DNA from: Alteromonas sp. V450
GTDB lineage: Bacteria; Pseudomonadota; Gammaproteobacteria; Enterobacterales; Alteromonadaceae
Reading direction: 5' to 3'
NCBI RefSeq assembly: GCF_001885075.1
Contig: NZ_MODU01000004.1
Coordinates: 2,046,001-2,110,000 of the forward strand
DNA: 64,000 bases
The notes under the pieces are model-generated. The model was given only the letters and a program-made list of their open reading frames with translations. It did no database searches and was not told the origin of the DNA. Position numbers and translations under genes: made by a program. This document shows, one piece after another, positions 36,732 to 45,321 of this stretch. The stretch's first letter is position 1. Each line of letters opens with the position of its first letter.

Positions 36732-37859
36732 TTACGCTGCGGCATGCCAGGCGAATACACCGCCCGATAAACTGTAAGCATCTTTGAACCCATGCGCTTT
36801 TAGCAATTGTGCAGCTTGTTTTGAACGCAGCCCTGACTGGCAGTAAAAAACAATGGCACCGTCAATGTTCAGCAAGCTATCTAATTGCTCATTCACTTCG
36901 CTTAATGGCAGCCAATAGTCGTCATCAATATGCAAATATTGACGCTCTTGCTTTGAACGAACGTCAACTAGCGTCACTTTTTTATTGGCTTGCAGTAAGG
37001 CGGCTTGTTTAACAGTTAACTCAATATCTTCATCACTTTTGCTTAAACTGCAGGTTTGCTCTTGTTCAGACTGAGCGCTGAACCATTGTTCAAGGTCTTC
37101 GTTATTACACGCGTTACAGTCTTCTTCTCGATGAAATTCAAAGCTATCAAAGGACATCTCTAGCGCGTTGAAAGTAAGCATCTTTCCTTTAAGGATTTTT
37201 CCAGTACCAAGCAATATTTTGATAACCTCAGTTGCCTGTAGTAACCCGATGACGCCTGGCAAAATACCAAGTACGCCACCTTCAGCACAGGAAGGCGCGA
37301 CTTCTGCAGGTGGCGCTTCTGGGTATAAACACCGGTAGCAAGGCCCCCCCTCGAAATTAAAAACCGTAACCATGCCTTCAAAACGATAAATGGAACCAAA
37401 TACACAGGGTTTATTTGCAATTACACATGCATCGTTTATCAAATAACGCGTGGCGAAATTGTCGGTACAATCGACAATCACATCATGCTCACTTACCAAC
37501 TTCAGCACATTGCTTTTATCTAAACGTTCTTCGACAACATTCACAGCAATATCAGGATTTTGTGCGCGCAACTTCTTCGCTGCTACTTGCGCTTTACTTT
37601 GTCCTATCTGATCGGCACTAAACATGATTTGACGATGTAGATTGGTTAACTCGATATGGTCAAAATCTACAATGGTAAGTGTTCCAACACCGGCTGCAGC
37701 AAGATACAGTGAAATAGGACCGCCTAGCCCGCCGGCTCCTACGAGTAATACCTTGGCGCCTTTTAGCTTTTTCTGCCCCTCAACACCAACTTCCGGCAGT
37801 GAAGTTTGGCGTGCATAACGAACAAGTTCTCGATGTGTTAAGGTTGTATCGTCCATCAT
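36732..37859 (-). CDS. ThiF/MoeB-like E1 enzyme fused to rhodanese
   Basis: A 375-aa protein: adenylating domain with VGAGGLGGPISLYLA, DFDHIELTNLHRQ and CTDNFATRYL, the CYRC...CNAC zinc set, then a C-terminal rhodanese domain with active loop CQSGLRSKQAA. This is the MoeB/MOCS3 layout: it adenylates the C-terminal Gly of a ubiquitin-like carrier, then loads sulfur as a thiocarboxylate. The ATG at 37859 is preferred because AGGAGG precedes it; that Shine-Dalgarno is formed by the GGA GGA codons for the carrier's last two Gly residues. An upstream start at 37877 would overlap. It probably feeds the thioamide YcaO. Confidence 0.92.
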   Translation of the reverse strand: MMDDTTLTHRELVRYARQTSLPEVGVEGQKKLKGAKVLLVGAGGLGGPISLYLAAAGVGTLTIVDFDHIELTNLHRQIMFSADQIGQSKAQVAAKKLRAQNPDIAVNVVEERLDKSNVLKLVSEHDVIVDCTDNFATRYLINDACVIANKPCVFGSIYRFEGMVTVFNFEGGPCYRCLYPEAPPAEVAPSCAEGGVLGILPGVIGLLQATEVIKILLGTGKILKGKMLTFNALEMSFDSFEFHREEDCNACNNEDLEQWFSAQSEQEQTCSLSKSDEDIELTVKQAALLQANKKVTLVDVRSKQERQYLHIDDDYWLPLSEVNEQLDSLLNIDGAIVFYCQSGLRSKQAAQLLKAHGFKDAYSLSGGVFAWHAAA

Positions 37860-37863
37860 TGCC

Positions 37864-38139
37864 TTATCCTCCTGCAATAGCGGTCATTAAGGCGATTTCA
37901 TCGCCTTTGGTTAGCTTTACCTGTTCGAAGTCTTTAGCAGCAATAGCTTGCGTATTAACGAACACCCTCACAAAGCTCTTTAATTGACCATCTTTACTCA
38001 TGGCTTTGTTGGCAAGATTTGGATACGAGGTGGCCAAAACTAGCAAGGCATCGCTTACCGTGTCAGCCTCAACACTTAAGCTGCTTGTATTTTCAGCAAA
38101 GCGTCTAAGTCCAGTAGGTATTTTGATTAGGATTGTCAT
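37864..38139 (-). CDS. MoaD/ThiS-like sulfur carrier protein
   Basis: A 91-aa beta-grasp protein from ATG MTILIKIPTGLRRFA; a GTG 12 bases upstream, overlapping the ATPase stop as GTGA, is an alternative. It ends in TAIAGG, the diglycine tail needed for adenylation and thiocarboxylation. In the centre are SVSDALLVLATSYPNL-like helix and VRVFVNTQAI strands typical of MoaD. It precedes the ThiF/rhodanese gene by 4 bp. Its presence in a YcaO-TfuA operon says sulfur is delivered as a carrier thiocarboxylate rather than free sulfide; that is inference. Confidence 0.9.
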   Translation of the reverse strand: MTILIKIPTGLRRFAENTSSLSVEADTVSDALLVLATSYPNLANKAMSKDGQLKSFVRVFVNTQAIAAKDFEQVKLTKGDEIALMTAIAGG

Positions 38140-38147
38140 GATATTTC

Positions 38148-39101
38148 TCACTTGTAAGAGTTGCTATAAGGGTTAGCTTGCTGTAAGCCAATCAGGATAC
38201 GGAGCACATCACTTGTTGATGTTTTTTGCATATCCATACCCGAGCCCAAACCTGAACTAATGCAATAAACACCTTCATCAAAAATGTCTTCATCACCGAA
38301 TAGAAGCACTTCGTCCTCTTCATCTTCGATTATGTGCTTTACAACGTTGCGCGCCTTAATCTCATTTGCACTTTGATTATTCAGCCACTGCTCTGTTCTT
38401 TTAAGCGTAAGCTTGTTAGTGCCAAACTGGGTTTTGTTTAGCGCTAGCACATCCCCAGACAAATCCTGCTGTATCTGGCCGTTTTGCATACACAAAATGC
38501 GATTGCATAATTCAACTTCCATATCAGCGTGGCTACACATTAGTGTGGTTAAGTTTTCGTCAGCCTTTCGGCGGCGCAATACATTAACCAGTGCAGCTTG
38601 ATAAGACTTATCCAGCCCTGAGCTGGGTTCATCTAAAATAAGAAGCGTTGGAAAGTGGGCCATTGCCATGAACAAATCTACCCGTTGCTTTTGCCCCTTC
38701 GACAAGTTTCCGTAAATAAGGCTAATTAATTCCTCAATGCCGAACGCGCTGTACACCATTTCACTGGTAAGTGGGTATAGCGCGTGATGCAAATCAACTA
38801 ATTCTTGAACACGATAGTTTTCCGGATAAGCGATGCTCTGTAGCTGAACGCCTAAGTTTCTGCGCACGTCGAAGCGATTGTCTGCACAAGGCCACTGTTT
38901 CCCCAGCAAGCTGACATTTCCGGCTTTGCGGTGACGCAGATCCAAAATGCTTTCTATGAAAGTACTCTTTCCACTTCCATTTGCGCCGATGATAGACACC
39001 ATGTCGCCTTTTTTGAGCTGAAAGTCGCCAACCGTTAGCTCAAAGGACTTGTGACCGTCTACTGCTAAATTTTCTATTTCGATGATATATTCAGGCTGCA
39101 T
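38148..39101 (-). CDS. ABC transporter ATP-binding protein of the RiPP exporter
   Basis: A 317-aa ATPase: Walker A GANGSGKST, signature LSKGQKQRVDL, Walker B LLILDEPSSGLD, H-loop CSHADME. A C-terminal extension of about 90 residues (from LTLKRTEQWL) has no clear match. It fits the ABC-2 type, pairing with the permease at the promoter-proximal end of the run. It overlaps the peptidase gene by 11 bp. Role: export of the mature peptide and probably self-protection. Confidence 0.88.
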   Translation of the reverse strand: MQPEYIIEIENLAVDGHKSFELTVGDFQLKKGDMVSIIGANGSGKSTFIESILDLRHRKAGNVSLLGKQWPCADNRFDVRRNLGVQLQSIAYPENYRVQELVDLHHALYPLTSEMVYSAFGIEELISLIYGNLSKGQKQRVDLFMAMAHFPTLLILDEPSSGLDKSYQAALVNVLRRRKADENLTTLMCSHADMEVELCNRILCMQNGQIQQDLSGDVLALNKTQFGTNKLTLKRTEQWLNNQSANEIKARNVVKHIIEDEEDEVLLFGDEDIFDEGVYCISSGLGSGMDMQKTSTSDVLRILIGLQQANPYSNSYK

Positions 39102-40470
39102 TTCTTTCTCCTTCCAACTCGTTTAGTTGTTCAATAACTGGTGCCACTGCGTTGCTAAATTCGGGTATGCTGCGCAAGTCTTCATAAAGCCGAATAGCCG
39201 GCTGTAAGCTTGCGTCGATGTGTTTTAGTCTGTGATAGCTGAGCTTAGCCATTTGTGCTTTAACAAAAGCTGGCGCCTCTTGCCGTTGAAGGGCCATTTC
39301 CAGGTCTGCGTTGGCCTCTTCGAGATAGAAAATCTCTTCTAATCTATTTGTTTGGGTGAATGACTTGATAAGGTTGAATAATCCACGGAACATGAAATAG
39401 CCATTTGAGCCGTAATAGTGTTCTTCGTACCATTGAAAACGAGACTGTAGGATGTGAAATTCCAGTCTAGACAAGGTTTTACTTGTCGCTTTTTCTACGC
39501 CGATAGAGGTTAAAACAGTAAGCTCAATACCATTTTGTATTTCGCAGAGCGAATCACTTCTAACGTCAGACAAAAGAAACCGCCGGTACGCCTTGTCGAT
39601 GATTTCTTGGTGACAAGCTACAAAGCTTATCAATACCGATTGATGATCAGAGGTAGAATTTGTTTGCTCAAGTGGCGCACGAAGGCCAACACGCTCTTCT
39701 ATGTCTTCAATTTTTTCTTCCAACAAGCGCTCTATTTTTCTAACCAGATCGGTTTTTGTTCCTTGAGCGGCAACAACATTGTAGAACGCAACCACACCTG
39801 AGATACCGACCTTATTCACTAGTTGTTCTATGAGTACGGCGCCAAAAGCGTGGATAAGAAGACCGCTACCAGGCATTAATTTGTCGAAGAGAGGATCATC
39901 TTTTTCATTGTATTCCAGCAATAAGCGCCAATTTAAAAGCGCGCTGCCTTTACTGCTTTTTATTTGGGAAAGTAACGTGCCCCCAATACATTTGTTTTCA
40001 AAGTAATAGGCAATGGCTTCGTCGAGAAACAAATGGCCAGACAATACTGATGCATGAACCAGTTCATGAACTAACACTTCGAAAAGGTGAGCTTCACTTG
40101 TAGCAGAAATGCGAATATATGCTGCTTTACCTTGGCAAAAAGGGGTCATAGAACCCACATCTTGGTGAGAAATACTTATATCAACAAGCAACAAATCTGG
40201 TGGCGTAAGCCCTTCGCTTCGCAAAAAACCAAGTGCTTTTTCGACAACATCAGCATGAGCAAAACTAGGTTCATTACAGTAAAAAACTTTACCCTGGCTT
40301 CTCAATACTTGCTCACCGTTGATAATTTTTTTCAAAACATGTTCAGCGGGACCAAGCGTTAACGCAGTCCTAAGCAAGTTAAAACTCTCCTGAGGTGGAT
40401 TGCCTTCAGGCAGATTTACTGCTTTTAGTAATTGCTGTACGAAACGATTCGCTGTTGATTGTATTTTCAT
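39091..40470 (-). CDS. Predicted gluzincin-type metallopeptidase
   Basis: A 459-aa protein, unrecognised as a whole, but with VLVHELVHASVLSG (HExxH) near residue 127 and, 18 residues after, LFLDEAIAYYFEN, a plausible third-ligand Glu. That spacing is typical of gluzincins. The rest is helical with no signal peptide or membrane helix, so it is cytosolic. In a RiPP operon, between the ABC ATPase and the SagB-like gene, the simplest job is removal of the leader peptide after modification. This is inference; it could also be a scaffold. Confidence 0.7.
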   Translation of the reverse strand: MKIQSTANRFVQQLLKAVNLPEGNPPQESFNLLRTALTLGPAEHVLKKIINGEQVLRSQGKVFYCNEPSFAHADVVEKALGFLRSEGLTPPDLLLVDISISHQDVGSMTPFCQGKAAYIRISATSEAHLFEVLVHELVHASVLSGHLFLDEAIAYYFENKCIGGTLLSQIKSSKGSALLNWRLLLEYNEKDDPLFDKLMPGSGLLIHAFGAVLIEQLVNKVGISGVVAFYNVVAAQGTKTDLVRKIERLLEEKIEDIEERVGLRAPLEQTNSTSDHQSVLISFVACHQEIIDKAYRRFLLSDVRSDSLCEIQNGIELTVLTSIGVEKATSKTLSRLEFHILQSRFQWYEEHYYGSNGYFMFRGLFNLIKSFTQTNRLEEIFYLEEANADLEMALQRQEAPAFVKAQMAKLSYHRLKHIDASLQPAIRLYEDLRSIPEFSNAVAPVIEQLNELEGERNAA

Positions 40471-40489
40471 GACCAGGGCTCGCTTAAAT

Positions 40490-41326
40490 TTAGTGTTCTA
40501 GTTGTTCATGGCCCATTGCCATGCAATGTAAAATTATTTCGTCTACATTATCGACGTTCATCAAATCGGCGATTTGGTCGTCATAGAACCCGCCCCACGG
40601 CAGAGTAGATAAACCATTTCCAACAGCACAGAGTGAAAGGTTTTGCGTGATGTGCCCGGCTTCCAACAACGCAAAGCGATGTCCGCGAGTACCGTATTTC
40701 ACCGTTACTCTAGGCATGACAGCCGATACCATAAAGACTACCGAGGCCATACCAAGACGGTTATCCATATCGTTGAGTTGGTTAAGTACTTGTTGACGCT
40801 CAACACAATCTATAACGCTTAATTCGTGTTTTAGCGGGTTGTAGTGCGTGATTAACGCGTGTGCTTCTTTTTCATCAAGTAAGATTGGATAGACTTCAAC
40901 GGGATAAAGTCCACCACCGGACGCATAGGGCCGCAGCGACATTGATAATTCGGTTTGTTTATCGACAATAACGGTCTTGGTTGGCGCCATAGAAGCACCG
41001 AGTACGTTTGAAAGTAACTGCAAATCTACCTTCACGCCGTTAAATAAGCCTGCTGTACGACGATTTTGCAAGCAGTCGCCTAGGCTAGCTTTAGTGCTCA
41101 TTGGCTCAGGTAGCACTATCTTTTGTGCATAAACGAAGTGTTTTGTGTTTTGTGACGTCTCTAAAATCGCACGTTGAGATGTTAAGTATTCCACAATTCT
41201 AGGCGTGTCTTTGTGCATAGTTGAAGGAAAGTACTTAGTCGACTCGTGTAGCTCTTCAATAAGCGTCATATCAGCAACTTCTATTGATAAATCGCTCAAA
41301 TAATTATTGATGTTTGCGTTTTTCAT
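40490..41326 (-). CDS. SagB-type FMN-dependent azoline dehydrogenase
   Basis: A 278-aa nitroreductase-fold protein of the SagB type: NRRTAGLF near residues 87-94, SGGGLYPVEVYPIL near 137-150, YGTRGHRFALLEAGHITQNLSL near 213-234, and GNGLSTLPWGG. These blocks bind FMN and define the thiazole/oxazole-modified microcin dehydrogenase family, which oxidises azolines to azoles. It lies between the peptidase and the azoline YcaO. The presence of a dehydrogenase implies that at least some rings are aromatic azoles. Confidence 0.92.
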   Translation of the reverse strand: MKNANINNYLSDLSIEVADMTLIEELHESTKYFPSTMHKDTPRIVEYLTSQRAILETSQNTKHFVYAQKIVLPEPMSTKASLGDCLQNRRTAGLFNGVKVDLQLLSNVLGASMAPTKTVIVDKQTELSMSLRPYASGGGLYPVEVYPILLDEKEAHALITHYNPLKHELSVIDCVERQQVLNQLNDMDNRLGMASVVFMVSAVMPRVTVKYGTRGHRFALLEAGHITQNLSLCAVGNGLSTLPWGGFYDDQIADLMNVDNVDEIILHCMAMGHEQLEH

Positions 41327-41366
41327 TTTCGCTATTCCGTTAAGTTATCTTGTTAGCTCATAAATC

Positions 41367-42773
41367 CTATGGGAAAGGATGAGGATCTAAATTAAGCGTT
41401 TGTGGCATAGGAACGTTGATGTTGCTGGCTACTTGCTCTAGTCGTCTGGTGTCGAGGTGCTCTGAACCTAACCCAACGTGAAGAGGGTGCATGCCTGGAA
41501 TCACTACGCAAGAGACCACAATGCCAATGGACTCTAAGTCTTCTCCTGTGCGGTCTACTACCAGTGGTTCAAAACCCAACGTTGTGAGCTGGTCAATGGC
41601 ATCATCAATTTCAATATTTCTTCCTTCGAACTGGGCGAGAAATTCGCTGGTTCCATCGTGTTCGTTATCTTTAAGAATGAAATCAAGTAAATGATGGTTC
41701 TTTTCGTTTAGGTAGAAGCGAACGTGTTCGCTGAAATCACTGATCCCCTCAAGCTCAATTTCTTCATACATCCAACGGTCCAAATCAACTGTCCAATTGA
41801 GTGTGTGATACGCTTCTAAGATCGCTTTCTCTACTGCTACTTCCCATGAGAGGTTCGTTGATGCACCCATAGCAAAACCTCGTCCGCGTTTCGCATTCAA
41901 AAAGCATACGATTGAAGGTAAGTCGACATCTGTTTTCAGCCAGTGAACAGACACCTCAACACCTTGAAAATCGATAAGCTTTTGAAGCTTGGCCGACAAT
42001 TTAGGCTTCAGTAACTGCATGTCCAAACGGGGAGGCGTATTTTTGGTTAGCCAATAAAACATGAAGGCGTCTCTTTCCACCACTTCACAAAGCCCCGACT
42101 TTATTGCCCATTTGTAGTCTGGACCCGCGGCATACCCTGTTGAATAGCAGGCTACAAGTGGCCCTGTTAACTCGGTTGCAGGCGCATACGGCGAGTACAG
42201 ATCTGCGGGAAGATAATAGGTATTGCCATTTGTTAGACTGATGCCTTTTCCCCATCTCAACGGGCGATCTGCACGGTAAGGGCGAAACATGAAGTTGTCT
42301 TTTTCGTATTGCTCGGGTGTAAACAATATGAGTTTTTCTACATCAATGACCGGTTCATCTAGCTCTGCTTCTAAGCACGTTTTTTCGTTACCCTCGATTT
42401 CCAACGTCATAGCGTAGCGTTCAAAAGCTTCACCTGTGGTAGCCCACAACGAGCTGATCTCATCAAGTGCGGCGCCGCTTGAATGCACTGCCACTTCTTT
42501 CATGTGGTCGAATACATTCCCAGTTGCAACTATATCTTTTGAAACAGACTGCCACTTTTCAGTGTTTATGCGTCTTGGGGGTAATTTAGTGCTTTCAACA
42601 AACTCCGCCATGCTTATATAAATAGGTGGCTCATCAGCTTGCAGTGGCACAATATTCATCTTTTTGATGATGCCCGTATTTTTGTCTAATGCTTTTTGTA
42701 GCACGGCTGTTAGCTTTTGCTCGTCGCTTTGCGGTACCGATTCAGTAGACCGAGTCATTGATGAGATACTCAT
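41367..42773 (-). CDS. YcaO cyclodehydratase, azoline-forming (SagD type)
   Basis: A 468-aa YcaO. ATP-binding segments are at ALDEISSLWATTGEAFERYA (near 108-127) and KSGLCEVVERDAFMFYW (near 225-241); the C-terminus is LDPHPFP, an exact PxPxP tail, the hallmark of azoline-forming D proteins. It would activate backbone amides preceding Cys/Ser/Thr so that the side chain cyclises. It overlaps the E1-like partner gene by 4 bp, consistent with a C/D pair working as a complex. Confidence 0.93.
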   Translation of the reverse strand: MSISSMTRSTESVPQSDEQKLTAVLQKALDKNTGIIKKMNIVPLQADEPPIYISMAEFVESTKLPPRRINTEKWQSVSKDIVATGNVFDHMKEVAVHSSGAALDEISSLWATTGEAFERYAMTLEIEGNEKTCLEAELDEPVIDVEKLILFTPEQYEKDNFMFRPYRADRPLRWGKGISLTNGNTYYLPADLYSPYAPATELTGPLVACYSTGYAAGPDYKWAIKSGLCEVVERDAFMFYWLTKNTPPRLDMQLLKPKLSAKLQKLIDFQGVEVSVHWLKTDVDLPSIVCFLNAKRGRGFAMGASTNLSWEVAVEKAILEAYHTLNWTVDLDRWMYEEIELEGISDFSEHVRFYLNEKNHHLLDFILKDNEHDGTSEFLAQFEGRNIEIDDAIDQLTTLGFEPLVVDRTGEDLESIGIVVSCVVIPGMHPLHVGLGSEHLDTRRLEQVASNINVPMPQTLNLDPHPFP

Positions 42774-43687
42774 AGTAAATCCCTCACTGCGCGTTTAATT
42801 TCGCCTTGCTTTCCTCTGCCGCAAGTTCCGCAACGTGGTAATTTCAACACGGGCGATTTTTTCGTTGTTCCGGTTGTTAAGCCAAACTCAAAAACTTCGC
42901 CTGGCGCAGCACCTTCAAACAGCTCAAACAATGCAAATACGGCGTGATGGCATATGTAAAACTGCAGCAATCCAGATAAAACCTGACTCTCATCAGTGAT
43001 CTCTACTTCTGACTTTTGTGAAACTAACGACTCAAACTCGTTGATAAAATAGGTATTTGAGCGCAAACGTTCTGTAAAGCAGTTGAAGCAAGCACTCTCT
43101 TTTGGATAAACAATAGGACCGATAACTAATCTAGAATCAACACGGTAAACAAACGTTACGCGCTGTGAATCTTCGATGGCCTTCCTGTTCTCTTCTAACA
43201 GCAGATCAAAGTCACTACTGTCACTTGCAACCATGACCAAGTCGGCGGCTTCACGAGAGTCATTTAAGAGATTTATTTTTCTTAATGTAGCGCGAGCTGT
43301 ATCTGCAATAAGCCCTGTGCCGGTTACAAAGACTGTTTTTCGCTTTAGCGCCGCTTCATCACTTCCCATGCGAACAGCACTTTGTATGTAATAGTCCAGC
43401 ACATTAAGTAAGTAGTCAGATGAACCAAAGTAATCACTGTTATGTGTGATGTGGCCGCGATCTTGAAGACCACTTATAAGATGCGCTACTTTGTTGCGGT
43501 CCTTGACATCAAACATTGATAACGCCTGGTCAAGTGTTGCACCTGTTTTCAGAAGTGAAAACAATGGTTCTAGCGACAAGCCTCGGGTATCAAAACTAAG
43601 ATGTTCGCCGTCTGGTACTCTAATTTGTATATTGCTACCGCCTAGGTCCAGAATGTTGATTGATGGATGGAGTTTTAAAATATCCAT
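42770..43687 (-). CDS. E1-like ocin-ThiF cyclodehydratase partner (C protein)
   Basis: A 305-aa protein from ATG at 43687; the reading frame is open upstream to 43780 but the extension is low-complexity and lacks a ribosome site. N-terminal 90 residues have the winged-helix pattern of a RiPP recognition element (LDLGGSNIQIRVPDGEHLSFD), then a degenerate E1/ThiF fold (VFVTGTGLIADTARATL) and the zinc Cys set CFNC...CGTCG. By family it binds the precursor leader and delivers the core to the YcaO. It lies directly after the precursor gene. Confidence 0.87.
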   Translation of the reverse strand: MDILKLHPSINILDLGGSNIQIRVPDGEHLSFDTRGLSLEPLFSLLKTGATLDQALSMFDVKDRNKVAHLISGLQDRGHITHNSDYFGSSDYLLNVLDYYIQSAVRMGSDEAALKRKTVFVTGTGLIADTARATLRKINLLNDSREAADLVMVASDSSDFDLLLEENRKAIEDSQRVTFVYRVDSRLVIGPIVYPKESACFNCFTERLRSNTYFINEFESLVSQKSEVEITDESQVLSGLLQFYICHHAVFALFELFEGAAPGEVFEFGLTTGTTKKSPVLKLPRCGTCGRGKQGEIKRAVRDLL

Positions 43688-43747
43688 AACTTTTCTCTCT
43701 AGTTTGCTTAATTTATAAATGTTCAACTTAAAATGATTTAAAAAGGA

Positions 43748-43786
43748 GGGGCAGAATGTGCATTGAAACGGCATGCACATTCCCCC
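43748..43786 (-). terminator. Stem-loop between precursor and enzyme genes (partial terminator/attenuator)
   Basis: Arms GAATGTGCAT and ATGCACATTC plus flanking GGGG/CCCC give a 14-bp stem with a 2-nt bulge and 9-nt loop, followed on the minus strand by TCCTTTTT. It falls in the 118 bp between the precursor stop and the E1-like start. Such structures in RiPP operons limit read-through or stabilise the precursor mRNA, raising precursor over enzyme levels. Confidence 0.75.
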
Positions 43787-43805
43787 ACAGCCCTAGAACT
43801 CAGTA

Positions 43806-44003
43806 CTAGTTAAGAGCCTTACAGCAGCAGCTTGCTACGTGAGAGCTACAGCTACAGCGACCAACAGAAACTGCAGCACCAGTACTTGAATACAACTGTG
43901 TTGGCTCAGAAGAAACGTACATATCAAACAGCTCATCAGCTTTGTTTTCAGTTGCTTCAGTTGCACGGATTTCAGTTGCGATTTGAGTTTGGTTGTTCAT
44001 CAT
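43806..44003 (-). CDS. RiPP precursor peptide, Cys/Ser-rich core
   Basis: A 65-aa peptide. The N-terminal 40 residues are acidic and Thr/Glu-rich (ATEATENKADELFDMYV), a leader suitable for an E1-like recognition element; there is no Sec signal. The C-terminus VGRCSCSSHVASCCCKALN holds five Cys (50, 52, 59, 60, 61) and four Ser (51, 53, 54, 58), all substrates for azoline formation. The leader-core boundary may lie near STGAAVSVGR. Given a second YcaO-TfuA system next door, one or more backbone amides may become thioamides. Assignment is from context and composition. Confidence 0.9.
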   Translation of the reverse strand: MMNNQTQIATEIRATEATENKADELFDMYVSSEPTQLYSSTGAAVSVGRCSCSSHVASCCCKALN

Positions 44004-44094
44004 TTTTAAGATTCCATTTGTATATTTAAATTAAGTAAAATTGTGTTAAGTAGTTAAAATTAATAAGGTTTATTTAAAATTTACTGGTCTTCTG

Positions 44095-44889
44095 TTACCT
44101 CCTATATTGAAAAGATTTGAGTGAAATGAGCATGCAAACTATTGCGATAGCAGCAAGCGTCATGAAAAGATTGAATTGAGATGCTAAGGTCACGTCGTTA
44201 ATTACTATTTCTCTAAACGAAACCGCGGTTAAACTTAAAGGTGAGACCTGGTTGATCCATGCCAGCTGCTCCATCATCGACTCTTCAGGAATGAACAGGT
44301 CTGAAAAAATCATCATTGGATAAAACACTATGTTGAGCACAGCTGTTGCAGTTGCCGTTTTACTCATGAAAGAGACGAGTAAAAAAGTCATCGATATAAA
44401 AGCCAGCGCACTGAAACCAACGACAACAGAAAGCTTAAACATTTTATGAACAGTCAAATCCAAGCCCAGCCCATAGATCAGATTATTAGCAGCAACAAAT
44501 ACCAAGCTAAACAACACCACCACGAGGACCCTGGAGAGCACGAAAGACGATATGTACGAAAACTTCCAGACGGGAAAAACATGGTACATTTTGAATGCCC
44601 CTCGGTTTCGCGCCTCCATGAATGGGATGCCAAAGCCGAAAAAACCCATCGACATTATGTTTACTGCGAGCATTCCGCATATAAGATAAGAACCGTAAGA
44701 TAACCCCCCTATTCCGCCATCAACCGTTCCGCCGCCAAACGCAAGCATTAAGAAGAAAACGATTGCCATTGGATATAAGAAAGTCCAGAAAGCGGCTTGT
44801 ACGTTGCGAAAGTATTCCTTTAACTCAATCAAAATTAAGCGCAGTAAAACGCCTGCATTTGATTGGTTTGAATTCATAGTTGTTTCCAT
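44095..44889 (-). CDS. ABC-2 type transporter permease of the RiPP exporter
   Basis: A 264-aa permease with about six membrane helices: FWTFLYPMAIVFFLMLAFGG, YLICGMLAVNIMSMGFFGFG, VLSRVLVVVLFSLVFVAANNL, and others, plus the family loop FIPEESMMEQLAWINQVSPL. It is the first gene of the run, just upstream of the precursor, and pairs with the ATPase at 38148-39101, which lies five genes away. A second ATG four codons in (MNSNQS) is possible. It probably exports the mature peptide. Confidence 0.88.
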   Translation of the reverse strand: METTMNSNQSNAGVLLRLILIELKEYFRNVQAAFWTFLYPMAIVFFLMLAFGGGTVDGGIGGLSYGSYLICGMLAVNIMSMGFFGFGIPFMEARNRGAFKMYHVFPVWKFSYISSFVLSRVLVVVLFSLVFVAANNLIYGLGLDLTVHKMFKLSVVVGFSALAFISMTFLLVSFMSKTATATAVLNIVFYPMMIFSDLFIPEESMMEQLAWINQVSPLSLTAVSFREIVINDVTLASQFNLFMTLAAIAIVCMLISLKSFQYRR

Positions 44890-45321
44890 CGCTTGACTCC
44901 GTTTTTCACATTGTCTGTGTTGTTTCGATGGATTAAATGTACGTTAAAATTTTCGAAAAAATAGCTGTAAGAACTAACAGCCAGATAAATAAAATAAAAT
45001 TTAAATTAATAAAATCAACAATTTAAATAAAATCAAAGTTATTCAACATTGTGAGTTCATCGATTTACTGTCACAAATGACAGTGGTGTTGCGGGTTTTA
45101 AAAAAATATAAAGACGGGACAGTCTGACACCTACGCTTCGCGTGCAATATTCAACGTTTACGTAAATGGTAAATAAGTCGACTGCATTTAAATCTAGCCT
45201 AACAAATAAGTGCTAACTGAAGCATAAGAAACAAGACGTTAATCGTATGTGACTATGAAGTCTTATTGAAAGGTTGATTGAATATTTATGAATTCAGCAT
45301 TAGATACTTATTGGAGCGAAC
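44890..45321. promoter_or_regulatory. Divergent promoter region of the RiPP operon and the cysteine desulfurase
   Basis: A 432-bp AT-rich interval between the divergent permease and cysteine desulfurase genes. Besides the palindrome listed separately it holds low-complexity AT stretches at about 44975-45030 (typical of upstream elements or H-NS-type sites). No ORF was seen. Confidence 0.6.
45067..45084. promoter_or_regulatory. Perfect 7-bp palindrome, candidate operator
   Basis: ACTGTCA and TGACAGT flank CAAA in the divergent promoter region, 178 bp from the permease start and 238 bp from the desulfurase start. A symmetric site placed to serve both units; the regulator is unknown. Confidence 0.5.

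Noticed and set aside
36732..37877. Housekeeping moeB/thiF assignment
   Set aside because: It is coupled to the GG-ended carrier and lies between YcaO and exporter genes with no molybdopterin or thiamin genes nearby, so a cluster-specific role is more likely.
43832..44029. Plus-strand 65-aa ORF over the precursor gene
   Set aside because: It is a shadow of the precursor on the opposite strand with no ribosome site.
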